Assembly (NCBI GenBank): GCA_013146195.2
Contig: CM028381.1
Location: forward strand, 58,100,744 to 58,164,743
Length of the DNA: 64,000 nucleotides
DNA from: Codonopsis lanceolata
Taxonomy: Eukaryota > Streptophyta > Magnoliopsida > Asterales > Campanulaceae
Direction of reading: 5' to 3'
The notes beneath the pieces were generated by a model. It worked only from the letters and a program-made list of their open reading frames with translations, had not been told where the DNA came from and searched no databases. Shown one piece after another: positions 11,823-22,702 of the stretch. How positions within the stretch are numbered: position 1 is the stretch's first letter; the number at the start of each line of letters is the position of its first letter. The position numbers were made by a program, and so were the translations under genes.

Positions 11823-12073
11823 TCCGGTCGCAATTTCGTATACAAACTTTTAATTAATCTCTCTGTTTCGGACAAAGAGGACCCGTTTGAAAGTCAATTT
11901 TTTAAAGAAAATAATATTTTTAGTAGTTCATTTCCACAGTATATTTTGTCGGCCGTTTTGTAATTTCGATACAAATTTTTAAGTAATCCCTCTGTTCCAG
12001 GCAAAGAGACCTCGTTTGAAAGTCAATTTTTTTTAAGAAAATAATATTTTTAGTAGTTCATTTCTACAGTATT
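11823..12073 (+). repeat. Direct repeat of about 120-130 bp, two copies
   Basis: Copies at about 11,823-11,942 and 11,955-12,073 share a path from GTATACAAA(C/T)TTT through TCTCTGTT(T/C)C and GACCCGTTTGAAAGTCAATTTT or GACCTCGTTTGAAAGTC to TAGTAGTTCATTTC(C/T)ACAGTAT. They are not coding. Confidence 0.7.
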
Positions 12074-12224
12074 TGTTTCATTTATTGATAAATTTTCAAA
12101 TTGGCACCATGTCATCGACACGGGCAAGAATACTAATGACATTACAATAGGCATAGCGTTCCTTTTTTATTTTAGTTGGAGCCAGACATGAAAGGATAGA
12201 AATGGAATTACTTAAAATTTTAAA

Positions 12225-12449
12225 CTTTTAATATTGACCAAACAAAAAACAATTAATGTAGTTCATCTTCTAGGGGGTCACTAAACCCTATCTCAGAATT
12301 GAGGTCACTAAACCCCATCTGATAATAACAGATTTAACGGTACAACACAAACAAGAAATCTAATTGATCTTAACCTTAGGGAACTGAGGTCACTAAACCC
12401 TATCTCAGAATTATACTACTTGTTTGTGTTCCAAACTCATGTTTGAAAC
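12225..12449 (-). other. 3' flank of the terminal exon, also present at 21.87 kb
   Basis: This non-coding flank follows the stop codon at 12,450 on the minus strand. Most of it recurs at 21,868-22,128 just downstream of a truncated copy of the same exon, which shows that coding and flanking DNA were duplicated together. It contains a local direct repeat of TCACTAAACCC(T/C)ATCTCAGAATT. No clear polyadenylation signal was chosen. Confidence 0.5.
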
Positions 12450-14197
12450 TTAGCCTTGAATAGTAGCTCGAATCAAGTTTACGCTATCCAGCAATTGTCG
12501 AAGACTCGCTCTCATTTCTTCAACTACAATAAGTTGTTCTTCAATAGTCTTCCTAACTCCCTTCACCATCGCCAGTAAATCCTCCCCGTCTGCTCCTACA
12601 TTTCTCTTTGCAACCTTATTTTCATTCAACACTTCAGAAACAACTGAATCACCTTCCATAGAATCGGTTGAATCATCCACGGATGGTGAATCTAAAGGAT
12701 CCCCACCAACTACAAAAGCCACTTCTTCCTTTTTGATTTCCTGGGAATCAGATTCCAATTCAAGATCATCAGTCAGAGGATCTTCAACTACTGATTTGTC
12801 ATCATTTTCATTCAGAACCGAGTCAAGAACTTCCTCAGCTGGCTCTTTAATGAAAGCATTTTGAACAACCTCTCTGGACAACACTGTTTCATCTTCCACA
12901 GAAGCGATTGGCGAAACCACAGATGGTGAATCCAAAGGATCCCTACCAAGAACAGAAGCAATTTCTTTCCCTTCAGTTTCGTTTGAATCAGATGCCAGTT
13001 TAAGTTCATCGGCCAAAGGATCTTCAACATTTGGTTGGTCCACATTTTCCTTCTGACCCAATTCAAGAACTTCCTCAACCAGTTCTCTGCCCTCATCTTT
13101 CTTTGAACCCAATTCAAGAACATTTTTAACTGCCTCTTTAGACAAAAATGAATCATCTTCTGTTGAATCGGACTCAACCAAAGATGGTGAATGCAAAGTA
13201 TCCCCACCAACAACAGAAGTCAACTCTTTCATTTTAGTTTCCTTGGATGCCAATTCGAGTTCATCAGTCGATGGATCTTCTACTACTGGTTTGTTATCAA
13301 TTTCATTTGGACCCGAGTTGATAACTTCCTCCGCTCGTTCTTTGCCCTCATTTTCCTTTGGACCCGAGTCAAGAACTTCATCAGACGCTTCTTTGCCCTC
13401 AAAAGAGTCTTTCCCATTATCGGTCAGAGGATCTTCAACTACTGATTTGTCATCATTTTCATTCAGAACCGAGTCAAGAACTTCCTCAGCTGGCTCTTTA
13501 ATGAAAGCATTCTGAACAACCTCTCTGGACAACACTGCATCATCTTCCACAGAAGCGATTGGCGAAACCACAGATGGTGAATCCAAAGGATCCCTACCAA
13601 GAACAGAAGCAATTTCTTTCCCTTCAGTTTCGTTTGAATCAGATGCCAGTTTAAGTTCATCGGCCAAAGGATCTTCAACATTTGGTTGGTCCACATTTTC
13701 CTTCTGACCCAATTCAAGAACTTCCTCAACCAGTTCTCTGCCCTCATCTTTCTTTGAACCCAATTCAAGAACATTTTTAACCGCCTCTTTAGACAAAAAT
13801 GAATCATCTTCTGTTGAATCGAACTCAACCAAAGATGGTGAATGCAAGGTATCCCCACCAACAACAGAAGTCAACTCTTTCGTTTTAGTTTCCTTGGATG
13901 CCAATTCGAGTTCACCAGTCGATGGATCTTCTACTACTGGTTTGTTATCAATTTCATTTGGACCCGAGTTGATAACTTCCTCCACTCGTTCTTTGCCCTC
14001 ATTTTCCTTTGGACCCGAGTCAAGAACTTCATCAGACGCTTCTTTGCCCTCAAAAGAGTCTTTCCCATTATCTTCCTTTGAACAGATTTCAAGAACAGAC
14101 CCTTTGGAAGGACAAGTATCAGGGGGCTCAGACAACTCAGCAACATCATCAGCATTTTCTAGGACCAGAGCTTCATCAGTCTCCATTGATTGATAAT
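12450..14197 (-). CDS. Terminal exon of the acidic-repeat gene family
   Basis: This is a long open frame on the minus strand, rich in Glu, Asp, Ser and Val, ending at a stop at 12,452-12,450. A CTTACAG acceptor gives a phase-1 start at 14,197, matching the phase of every upstream donor in the array. The protein is predicted to be disordered and strongly acidic. It contains two nearly identical 217-residue repeats (12,773-13,423 and 13,424-14,074) with phrases such as EEVLELGQKENVDQPNVEDP. The last ~45 residues differ: GEDLLAMVKGVRKTIEEQ and onward look like a long amphipathic helix, possibly a coiled coil. No catalytic motif is seen and I do not recognise a known function. The same C-terminal segment exists as a truncated copy at 22,129-22,343. 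The frame contains no stop over 580 codons, which argues for selection or recent origin. Confidence 0.65.
12773..14074 (-). repeat. 651-bp tandem duplication inside the coding region
   Basis: The two 651-bp halves differ by only a few substitutions and no frame-breaking indel (651 = 3 x 217). The right copy borders the unique N-terminal part of the exon at 14,074. A recent in-frame duplication or unequal crossover is the simplest explanation. Confidence 0.85.
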
Positions 14198-14394
14198 CTG
14201 TAAGAGTATTCTCATCCAGTATTAATAAGTGATATAACTTATTCAACTTAAAATCACATAGAAAAAAACATAACTATAGAACTAGATGCATTATTAGGTC
14301 ATGAGTAAATAATTTCTGGCAATAATCAATCTTCGATGGAAAAAGATTAAACGGGAATTCGATGGATGAAAGAAAAAAAAAACATCAAACTTAC

Positions 14395-14550
14395 CATGAA
14401 GATGTGGTCTTATTGGAGATAATAATGGAGACCACGATGATCCAGTTGAGCATGTTGAGCATGTTGATAAAAGAAGAACAAATTGTTGCTTCCAGACCAC
14501 CAACACAACCACAATGCAGAGCAGTGTGAAGAAGTACTTGGAAAAGAGCA
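14395..14550 (-). CDS. Possible small exon with a hydrophobic segment
   Basis: On the minus strand a TACAG acceptor and a GTAAGT donor enclose 156 bp, phase 1 on both sides, so it could join the terminal exon without changing frame. It would encode about 52 residues beginning LFSKYFFTLLCIVVVLVVW, a clear membrane-helix candidate, then a Ser/Cys-rich piece. There is no in-frame ATG; the frame opens only with GTG after an upstream stop, so it cannot be a first exon as it stands. The homologous flank at 2.2 kb lacks it. It may be a chance open segment. Confidence 0.3.
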
Positions 14551-15779
14551 CTGTACATCAAAGACGGCTGGGCTTAATTTAGTATTTGTACATAGTTTTT
14601 GTTGATAAGGGATTCTCTAAAAGTTGGCAATAGTTTGTTAAGAGTTTATTAGGAAGGTATTAATAGTTAGTTATTGCATGTCTGTTTGTTAGTTTAAGCT
14701 TTGTTATCATTTTCTGTTTTCTTTCTTTTCGTTACAAAGCTCCGTAAAGACTTCATATAATTGGAGTTCAATCAGTGGATTTATTCAATTTTGAGATGGT
14801 ATTATAGCAGAGATCCATTTGATTTCAGTTTAGCAACTTCATGTAATTTTGAGTTCAGCCAATGGTTTCCTTTATCCTTGAGATGGTAGCATTGCAGATA
14901 TCATTTTAATTTCATTTCACTGATTTGTTGAAATCACAATTTTTGGCAAGATCAACTACTATTGAGATCCTTATTGAATCAAAGATGCATCACGTGTTCA
15001 TATATTATAATGACAGTCGAGGACTAGTTCTGATTCAACAGAACTCACATGAAGTGACAATAGTAGGTTGCAGATTGCTATGTCCACAATGAGCAGAGTA
15101 CTTCTCATCAATGGAACTTATCCTGAGCCATAACGGATCTCAATAGATTAACTTTGGGCTAAAATTAATGATATGGCAATCTCCTGGATTTGAATTACTG
15201 TTAACGACGGAATTGATAAAAGTTTGTTGTTTCTACTGCTACAAACATTTGGAGACAAATGATAGATTCTCAACAGTTGATGCGCATAGGGTTTTTCAAC
15301 TAGAAAAAGACCTTCATAGACTCGAGTAAAGGGCAAGTTAATTGGAGTTCTATCATAATAAGATGAACGGGTTGTGAGAACAGATGATAGCTTGGGACAC
15401 AGTAGAAGAGTGTACTTGTCATTGCCATTGTGAAGCAAATTGGCTTTGAGGACGAAAAGAAGAGCACAAGAGTTGATTCAGTTTCTCAAGGGGGGTTACA
15501 CACAAGCTATATGCTTGGGAGAAAGGATTGAAGGAAGGTATCACAGATCACAGTAATAATATTCATCTAACAATGCTTCTCAGAGTCATATTACTGCAGG
15601 TCTGTTAGAAAGTTTGTTTGGAAGGTATTGATAGTTGGTTACTGTCAGCTGGTTTAAGCTTTAGTATTAATGTTTTCGTCTTTCTTCTTGTTAATTTTTT
15701 TTGAAAGACTTCATGTAACTTTTAGTTCAATTAATGGTTCTTTAATCATGACAGTTTCGGTGATTGGATTGACACTCGT
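14551..15779. other. Non-coding stretch
   Basis: No convincing gene. A sequence around GGAAGGTATTAATAGTTAG (14,650-14,735) recurs at 15,622-15,690 and 2,330-2,420. If the terminal exon is joined to upstream exons this region is intronic. Confidence 0.4.
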
Positions 15780-15818
15780 TTTCTTCTTTGCAGTGCTCTT
15801 CTTTGGACCCTAAGGCAT
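15780..15818 (-). pseudogene. Decayed basic first exon with stop at codon 3
   Basis: Read on the minus strand after the leader CACAACCAATC, the sequence begins ATG CCT TAG GGT CCA AAG AAG. It matches the intact first exon at 41.5 kb (ATG CCT TCT GGT CCA AAG AAG) except for TAG in place of the serine codon. Reading through the stop gives further Lys-rich residues (STAKKKTSVNP). No GT donor follows at the expected place. A hAT-type element inserted 14 bp upstream of the ATG and split the leader. Confidence 0.75.
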
Positions 15819-15831
15819 GATTGGTTGTGAG

Positions 15832-16577
15832 CTATGTTGCACGAACACGGCTGCTGGGTGCCGTTTTCCGTGTCCGACACGGCGTGGACACGGATACGGC
15901 TTGGACACGCCCGATACGCCCCAAAATACGTTTGGGGGCCGAATTTGAATTTTCCAAAAGATGGGACACGGACACGGGTACATGACTAGTTGTGCCGGAA
16001 TACGTACCATGAAGTCGGACACGTTTGGGGCATATTTACGCGGCCGCTGTTGTCGACAAATCGACAAGGTCCTCTACGCGTCTCCTCCTCTCGAAGAGAC
16101 GAAGACTCAAAAGTCGTAACGAGCCCTAGCCTCATCGTTGCCGACCATTGAAGACATATCTGTGTGCCTCTGCCGCCGGTCCCATGCCCCTTCGACCCTT
16201 TGTACCTTCGAACTTCGACATTTCGATGTCTTTCGTTCTTCTTCTTCACAGCTTCGGCTGTTGACTTGTCGATTTTGTGGAAGAAGGGTTTTAGATTCTG
16301 ATTTTCTTCCTTCGATTCACTATATTTCTTTGTTTTTCCTCTACTCTCTTCAATTTCTGATTTGTGACGGAGTCTGTTTGACTAACCGTGAGTGTGGAAG
16401 TAGGAACGATATAGTTTTTAATATTTAGAATTGGGTCCCTATATTTTGAATATTTATATTTTTAGTCCTTATATTTTGAATAATTACAAATTACTCCCCC
16501 ATACCCGTATCCTATATTTTTCAAAAATGGTGTATCCTGGTATCCCGTGTCCGCGTATTTGTGTCCGTGTAACATAG
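15832..16577. mobile_element. Non-autonomous hAT-type element (746 bp)
   Basis: The ends are inverted: CTATGTTGCACGAACACGG on the left and the reverse complement CTATGTTACACGGACACAAA on the right. An exact 8-bp duplication, GTTGTGAG, flanks it at 15,824-15,831 and 16,578-16,585, the size made by hAT transposases. Subterminal GGACACGG and GTGTCCG words are typical. No transposase is encoded. It landed in the 5' leader of the decayed first exon at 15.8 kb. Confidence 0.85.
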
Positions 16578-17329
16578 GTTGTGAGTTTTGAGAGGTTTAG
16601 GAACTGGGTTGAATTCGTCCAACTTGCCGTGGATTTCTTACTACTTACTAGAAATCTTGCATTCGATTTCACATTTCTGCTCAAAGAAAAAAAATAAATA
16701 TATGAACAAGTAATGATGCACAGATGGATTAAGAATTGAGAAAAGAAATTGTTTTTGGCGGAGTAGAGTATTATCTGCAAAATATATTTTGTGAAACTGA
16801 AGGGTAAAATGAATTGCCGTCATCATCTGCTCTAATAATTTTGGTAGCGGGTAGCCAAAGGCATACATGGCAGTTTGGAATTGTAGAAATGACCAAGTGC
16901 ACAAGTTTTCTCCAAACGTATATACTAGATACATAAAAAGGAGGAGAAATACGCGCACACAAGCCCAAAAGCCCGGTTTGCCACGCATAGTCCACGAACC
17001 CGCTCTGACACCATCCTGGAACGCTCTGACACCAAAGTCCATGATGCTTGCGTCTAGTGGTAATCGGTGGCCACTTGTAAGGCACACACAAACCCAATAT
17101 CTAACCGATGTGGGCTGGAGGTATTCATAAATATTTTCCATTTGACTTAAACATACTATCATAATCAGACATTTTTCACTGAAGGCATCAATGTAAGGAC
17201 ATTTTTGGAGCTTTTGCAGGAAGAGATAGTGGTGGGACCGTAAGACTATCTTGACTGCCTGCTTCTTCTTTTTTTTGACTGCCTGCTTAAGGTCTATAAT
17301 CTATACATATAGCGAGAAATGAGGTTTAT
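16578..17329. other. Non-coding stretch with repeat remnants
   Basis: No gene is supported. The run CCAATATCTAACCGATGTGGG with CTCTGACACCA repeats (17,003-17,115) looks like a worn transposon border. From about 17,130 the sequence matches the cassette seen again at 18,320 and 32,125 (ACATTTTTCACTGAAGGCATC and onward). Confidence 0.4.
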
Positions 17330-17770
17330 TATCAAAGGAAAAGCTTTGACTGGAATCTAATTGTGGAAATGATCAAGCTTAGAAACATTAAAACTGATAG
17401 GGACCTGGGAAAAAGATTTGCTTCATCTTGTATGCAAATATGTACGGAGATCGAAAGAATCTCAATAGCAAAAATTCCAGGGGAGTGTAAAAACTCAGCT
17501 GACCAGTTAGCAAAGATGGGAGTGGATAGAAGAAAGCTTTACCAAGCACGGTGGTGCGACTGAGAAGTTTAGGCACAGGTGTTTATGTTCTTATGTTTTG
17601 TCTTGCTGAGGCTTTAGTTTGGATTTTACTTTTGGATTCTTCCCCTTCCCCTTGCAACTCTGTTATTAGATAGTGTTTTTGGTGACTACTTCTGCTGAGT
17701 TGGTCTTTAGTTCTTTTACTTCTGATGTAAGAAGTGTGTATATTTTGATTCTAATATAATTAAAAAAATC
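17330..17770 (+). mobile_element. LINE-like 3' remnant with RNase H-type tail
   Basis: A 66-codon plus-strand frame ends with IPGECKNSADQLAKMGVDRR, which resembles the last conserved part of the RNase H domain of plant LINEs (the N-x-x-AD-x-LAK-x-G pattern), followed by a T-rich tail ending near TTCTAATATAATT. Related degraded copies lie beside other acidic exons at 18,480-19,100, 22,346-22,545, 23,265-23,880, 30,880-31,060 and 32,125-32,350. The assignment to LINEs rests on a short motif only. Confidence 0.4.
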
Positions 17771-17919
17771 TGGCTGTTCACATAAGAAAAAAGAAATGGT
17801 GTTAACAGAGTTGTGTCAAAATAAGTGATTAGGGAAAGTAAATATGCATGATTTCCCAAATGAAGGAGGCAATGAGAAAAAATTAAGTAATATATGCGGT
17901 CAAGGTCAACATAATGTAC

Positions 17920-18207
17920 CTTTTAATATTGAGCCCGAGCCAAGAACTTCTTCTGGTGGTTCTTCCTCATCATCTTCCTCTGAACTTGAGTGAAGGACAT
18001 CATCCTCGCTCTCCTCTTTCCCATCATTTTTCTTCAAACCCAATTCAAAGACATCTTCAAAACCTCCATCTCGATCAAGAACTACGCCTTTAGAGGGGAG
18101 TGCATCAACTGGCTCGGCCAACTCAACACCACCAGCTGTTGTTGCAGCCAAACCATCTTCCAATTCCAGCTCAATTGAAGTAGGATCGGAAAGTGCATCT
18201 TCCTCGA
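17920..18207 (-). CDS. Acidic-repeat exon, one unit (288 bp)
   Basis: Bounded on the minus strand by a TTTTATGTAG acceptor and the family donor GTACATTA; 96 codons, phase 1 at both ends. It encodes a single acidic unit from VEEDALSDPTSIELELEDG through VELAEPVDALPSKG and DGGFEDVFELGLKKNDGK to EEPPEEVLGSGSILK. Without splicing the frame would stop two codons after the donor. Its twin is 22,703-22,990; the two differ at a handful of residues. Function unknown; the product is predicted disordered. Confidence 0.6.
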
Positions 18208-18289
18208 CTACATAAAAGGAGGAGAATGACTTTTCCCTTGATAAAATTTCAAAAATTTGACTATAATGTTGTGAAAATAGGCGCACCCA

Positions 18290-19180
18290 CTAATTATCAA
18301 TTAACATAACTCCCACAGTTTCATGGATAAATTTTTCCATTTGACTCAAATGAACTTTCACACGACATTTTTCAATATAGGCATCAACGTACAAAAATTT
18401 GTGGGCCTTTTGCAAGAAGATACAGTGGTTGGACTTATCTTGGCTGCCTTCTTAACGTCTATAATCTATACGGAAAGCAAGAATGAGATTTATCTTCAAA
18501 GGAAAAGGCTTCAACTGGAATCTAACTGTGGAAATGATCAAGCTCAAAGTTCTTAAAAAAACTGATAACGCCTGAGAAACTATGTTTCATCTTGTATGCA
18601 GATATGCATTGGAAGTCCAGTCTCTTTGGTCCCCACAAAGTGTAATTTCTAGCCTCGTCCCTGAAATTATACTCTTATCGTGGAAATGGGTTCTGTAGTA
18701 GGAGTGGAATGTCTTGGGTTTTGAAGGAGGAATCAATGCCTTGGAACTTAAGGGGTAATTTAAATTACATTGATTAATGTGTACGGAGATTGGAGATCTC
18801 AATAGGAAAATCTCCAGGGGAGTGTAACCCAACTAACGTTAGCAAAGATGGGAGTGAATAGAAAAAATATTTTCCAAGCTTGGTGGTGCGAGTGAAATGT
18901 TTCGCCACAGGTGTTTGTGTTTTTATGCATGCTTCGCTGATGCTTTTAGTTTAGATTTTATTTTTGGATTATCCCCCTCCCCCCTGCGGCTCTGTTATTT
19001 TTGGTGACTAATTTATGTGGTAAGTATGATTATTTTTCCCTTTTTTTTATGTAAAAAGTATGTGTATTTTTTATCTCTGAGAATAAAGTTTTGCTGGCTG
19101 TTCAAAAACAATTATGTTAACACGGTTATATCAAAAAAGTGATTTGGGATAGTAAACATGCATGATCTAACAAAAGGAGG
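18290..19180. other. Inter-exon stretch with LINE-like remnants
   Basis: Non-coding between two acidic exons. It holds a degraded copy of the cassette at 17,130-17,770 (for example CCAGGGGAGTGTAA at 18,817 and GCAAAGATGGGAGTG at 18,842). A 77-codon plus-strand frame at 18,323-18,556 lies within the cassette and is not credible as a gene. Confidence 0.45.
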
Positions 19181-19239
19181 CGATAAAAATAAATCAACCG
19201 AAGCTATATGCAGTGGAGGTCAATGTAATTGTAATGTAC

Positions 19240-21078
19240 CTTCTAATACTGGACCTGAGCCAAGAACTTCCGCAGGAGTTTCTTCCCCATCATCTTCCTT
19301 TGAACTCGAGTCAAGGACATCCTGGATCACCTCTTTCCCATCAGTTTCCTTCAAAATGAATTCAAAAACATCTTTAAAGCCTACATCTCGATCAAGAACA
19401 ACCCCTTCAGAAGAGAGAGCATCAAGTGGATCGACCAACTCAACATCAGTAGCAGTTGTCACACCCAAACCATCTTCCAGTTCGAGCTCAATCGAAGTAG
19501 GTTCGATAAGGCCATCTTCCTCAACTGGTTTGTCATCATTTTCCTTTAGGCCTGAATCATTAAATTCCACTGGCGCCTCTTTCCCCACAACTTTCTCTAA
19601 ACTCGAGTCATCAAAACCTCTATCATGAACAAAAGAAACCCCTTTATAGGAGAGATCATCAATTGACCCAGCCAATTCAACATCAATAGCAGCTGTTGTT
19701 GAATTAAGGGCATCCTCCTCAACTGGGTTGTCATCATTTTCCTCGTAACCCAATTGAAAAACATCCTCAAAGCGTATATCTTGAAAAAGAGCAACTCCTT
19801 TCGAGGAGAGAGCATCAACTGGCTTGGCCAACTCATCATCATCAACACCAGTTGTCATAGCCAAACCATCGTCTAACTTGATTGCATTAGGCTCGATAAT
19901 GGCATTCTCCTCAACTGAGTTGTCGACATTTTCCTTTACGCATGAGTCATTAACTTCACAAGGTGGTTCTTTCCCCTCATCTTTCTCTAGACTTGAGTCA
20001 AAAACATCCTCCCCCTCTTTCTCATCCTTTTCCTTGAAACCCAATTCAAAAACATCCTCAACTACACCATCTTGAACTAGAAGACTCCTGTTAGAGAGAG
20101 TATCAACTGGCTCGGCCAGCTCAACATCAGCAGCAGTTGTCAAGGCCAAACCATCTTCCAGCTCAATTGAATTATTTTTGACAAGGGCATCTTCCTCAAC
20201 TTGTTTGTTATCATTTTCCTTTGGACGTGTGTCATTAACTTCTGCATGTGGTTCTTTCCATTTATCATTCTCTAGACTTGAGTCAAGAAAATCCTCAGTT
20301 AGTTCTTTCCCATCACTTTTCTCTGAACCCAATTCCAAAACATCTTCGGAGCCCATGTCTTGAACAAGAACAACCCCTCTAGAGAAGATATCATGAAGTC
20401 GCTCGGCCAACTCAACATCTCCTGCAGCAGTTTCCACAGCCATAGCATCTTCCATCACAACTGATGTAGGCTCAATAAGGGCACTGTCCCCAACTGGTTT
20501 GTCATCATTTTCCTTTTGACCTGAGTCAAGAATTTCTACATGTTGCTCTTTCTGCTCATCTTCCGCTAGACTTGAATCAAGCACGTCTTCAATAACCTCT
20601 CTCCCATCATTTTCCTTTGAACCCAATTTAGAAACATTCTCAGAGCCAACATCTTGATCAAAAATAACTCCTCTAGAGGGGATATTATCAACTGGCTCAG
20701 CCAACTCAACGTCTCCAGCAGCAATTTTTACAGCCAACCCATCTTCCACCTCAACTAACGTAGGATTGATAAAGACACTCTCCGCAGCTGGTTTGTCCTC
20801 ATTTTCCTTTGGACCCGGGTCAAGGATTTCTCTGTGTGGCTCTTTCTGCTCATCTTCCTCTAGACTTGAATCAAGCACAAGCTTAATAACCTCTCCCCCA
20901 TAATGTTCCTTCAAACCCAATTCAGAAACATCCTCAGAGCCTACATCTTGAACAAGAAACCCTCTAAAGGAGAGAACATCAATCGACTCGGCCAGCTCAA
21001 CATCTGTAGAAGCAGCTTTCACAACCAAACCATCTTCACTCTTAACTGAAGTAGGATCGATAAAGGTATTCTCCTCAT
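19240..21078 (-). CDS. Acidic-repeat exon, about seven units (1,839 bp)
   Basis: Begins after a TTTGCTTATCAG acceptor and ends at the conserved GTACATTA donor; 613 codons, phase 1 on both sides and no internal stop. It encodes about seven tandem acidic units, two of them shortened, each following the plan (E)PTS-x-E-x-EDGL ... DVELAEPVD-x-LSSKG ... DVGSEDVFELG-KEND-GKE ... VLDSSLE-DE-KEPP-EVLDSGPKENDDKPVEE. No ATG lies at its head; the Glu/Asp-rich composition is nearly uniform. Its twin at 24,021-25,859 has exactly the same length because a one-codon insertion there is balanced by a one-codon deletion. No function can be assigned; a scaffold or binding role for a disordered acidic protein would be speculation. 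Confidence 0.65.
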
Positions 21079-21258
21079 CTGATAAGCAAAAAATACCTGC
21101 TAATATTAGAAGCTTTTATCAAATGGAAACTATTGAAGAAGATGCATCATCACTGTATGGGTAACGGAGTTTTTGAGAAAATCTAACTTCAGCAGAAAAA
21201 TATTATGTGGACATTCATGAAAAGATGACAAAAGAAAACAAAAGATTATCTAACTTAC

Positions 21259-21325
21259 TCTGAGGATCAGTTCGATTATTTGGATTGATACTGCCATACT
21301 GGTTTACCTGAAGTCATCAATTCAT
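21259..21325 (-). pseudogene. Decayed basic first exon (copy upstream of the 21.08 kb exon)
   Basis: The leader CACAACCAATC and an ATG at 21,325 are present and a GTAAG donor follows at 21,258, as in the intact exon at 41.4 kb. However, the frame from the ATG stops after one more codon (ATG AAT TGA), the Lys/Arg-rich middle is gone, and no alternative ATG leads into the phase needed by the next exon. The sequence just before the donor (AATCGAACTGATCCTCAG) still matches its intact counterpart. Confidence 0.65.
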
Positions 21326-21616
21326 GATTGGTTGTGATTTAATAAAGGTTTTCAAACTACTACTCTAAGAAGTTGGTAATTAGAAAGAACAAGTCGCGAT
21401 TTATTTAATTACTCTGCTGAATTGCTGAATTAAATTCATTCAATTTACGTGGCGTTTGATTCACTGGAATTGAGACAGGAAAGCATTCCGGACGGAATGA
21501 AGACTGTAAATGGGGACATTTGGTTAGTAGTTCTGGAGTTTAACTAGAATCGAATGAAAATACTCGCTATGTCCCAAAAAAAAAAATGGCTTTTCAAAGT
21601 AATTTGAGTTTAACTA

Positions 21617-21832
21617 AGAAACCAGTAAACAAAGAAAAAGAATCACGGAGGTAAAGGAGAGAAAGAAGCAATGAAAAAAAGTGGTAGGGTTTATACAAGT
21701 TTAATGAAGTTCTTGTATAATTATTTTTTTTTTCTAGAGCTAAGGAAAGAAAGAATAACTAATATGGAAAGAAAATACTTGTATGTAAAGCTTGTTGATT
21801 TCATTTGGTTCTGCATTTATTAATGAATTGTA
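21617..21832. repeat. Transposed copy of the CASPL 5' region
   Basis: Matches 9,301-9,519 in the same orientation (GAAACCAGTAAACAAAG to TTATTAATGAATTG) with small indels. No CASPL exon is nearby. It is joined at the left to the segmental duplication and at the right to a terminal-exon copy. Confidence 0.85.
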
Positions 21833-22128
21833 ATACCTGAATTAGTATTCAACAAAAAAAGGAAAGAAAATTGTACTTTTAATATTGACCCAAAAAAAAA
21901 ACATTTAATGCTGTTCATCTTCTAAATGCTTGGGTCTCTAGCACCAAGACGCCTGGGGGGTCTAGGTGGGCCCAAACGGGCTGATAATAACAGATTAATA
22001 GTATAACACAGAAACAAGAAATCTAATTGATCTTAACCTTAGGGAACTGATGTCATTAAACCCTATCCCAGAATTGTACTACTTGTTTGTTCCAAACTCA
22101 TGTTTGAAAATTAGCCTCGAATAGTAGT

Positions 22129-22343
22129 TCAAATCAAGTTTACGCTATCCAGCAATTGTCGAAAACTCGCTCTCATTTCTTCAACTACAATAAGTTGTTC
22201 TTCAATAGTCTTTCTAACTCCCTTCACCAACGCCAGTAAATCCTCCCCGTCTGCTCCTACATTTCTCTTTGCAACCTTATTTTCATTCATCTCTTCAGAA
22301 AAAGCTGAATCACCTTCCATAGAATCGGTTGAATCATCCACGG
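22129..22343 (-). pseudogene. Truncated copy of the terminal exon
   Basis: It encodes the last ~70 residues of the terminal exon (VDDSTDSMEGDSAFSEE then the helical GEDLLALVKGVRKTIEEQ segment) with few changes from 12,465-12,680. The end is slightly different, stopping earlier after DSVNLI. Upstream it is cut off at 22,343, exactly where the second segmental copy begins, with no splice acceptor there. It is therefore a broken piece created by the duplication. Confidence 0.75.
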
Positions 22344-22702
22344 AGTGAGAAGTTTCGGCACAGGTGTTTATGTTCTTATGTTTTGTCTTGCTGACGCTTT
22401 AGTTTGGATTTTACTTTTGGATTCTTCCACTTCCCCTTGCAACTCTGTTATTATATTGTGTTTTTGGTGACTACTTCTGCTGAGTTGGTTTTTAGTTTAC
22501 TTCTGATGTAAGAAGTGTGTGTATATTTTGATTCTAAAATACTGAAAAAAATCTGGCTGTTTACATAAGAAAAAAGAAATGGTGTTAACAGTGTTGTGTC
22601 AAAATAAGTGATTAGGGAAAGTAAATATACATGATTTCCCAAATGAAGGAGGCGATAAGAAAAAATTAAGTAATATATGCGGTCGAGGTCAACATAATGT
22701 AC

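Larger units (their letters stand above)
17561..21611. repeat. Segmental duplication, copy 1
   Basis: This block is repeated at 22,346-26,402 in the same orientation, offset by about 4.78 kb, with only scattered substitutions and small indels. It contains a 288-bp acidic exon, an 1,839-bp acidic exon and a decayed first exon. Between the copies lie about 0.73 kb made of a CASPL 5' piece (21,617-21,832) and a terminal-exon piece (21,868-22,343). Confidence 0.92.

Noticed and set aside
12812..13864. Minus-strand Met/Leu/Trp-rich frames of 133 codons inside the terminal exon
   Set aside because: They are alternate-frame shadows of the acidic reading frame and are duplicated only because the underlying 651-bp repeat is.
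14294..14551. An 85-codon frame starting at 14,551 as an independent secreted or membrane protein
   Set aside because: It opens with GTG rather than ATG and an in-frame stop lies just upstream, so it cannot be a plant first exon; it is listed only as a possible internal exon.
16641..17162. 173-codon minus-strand frame with several aromatic residues
   Set aside because: It crosses repeat remnants, has no domain, and overlaps another frame of similar quality; composition is not gene-like.
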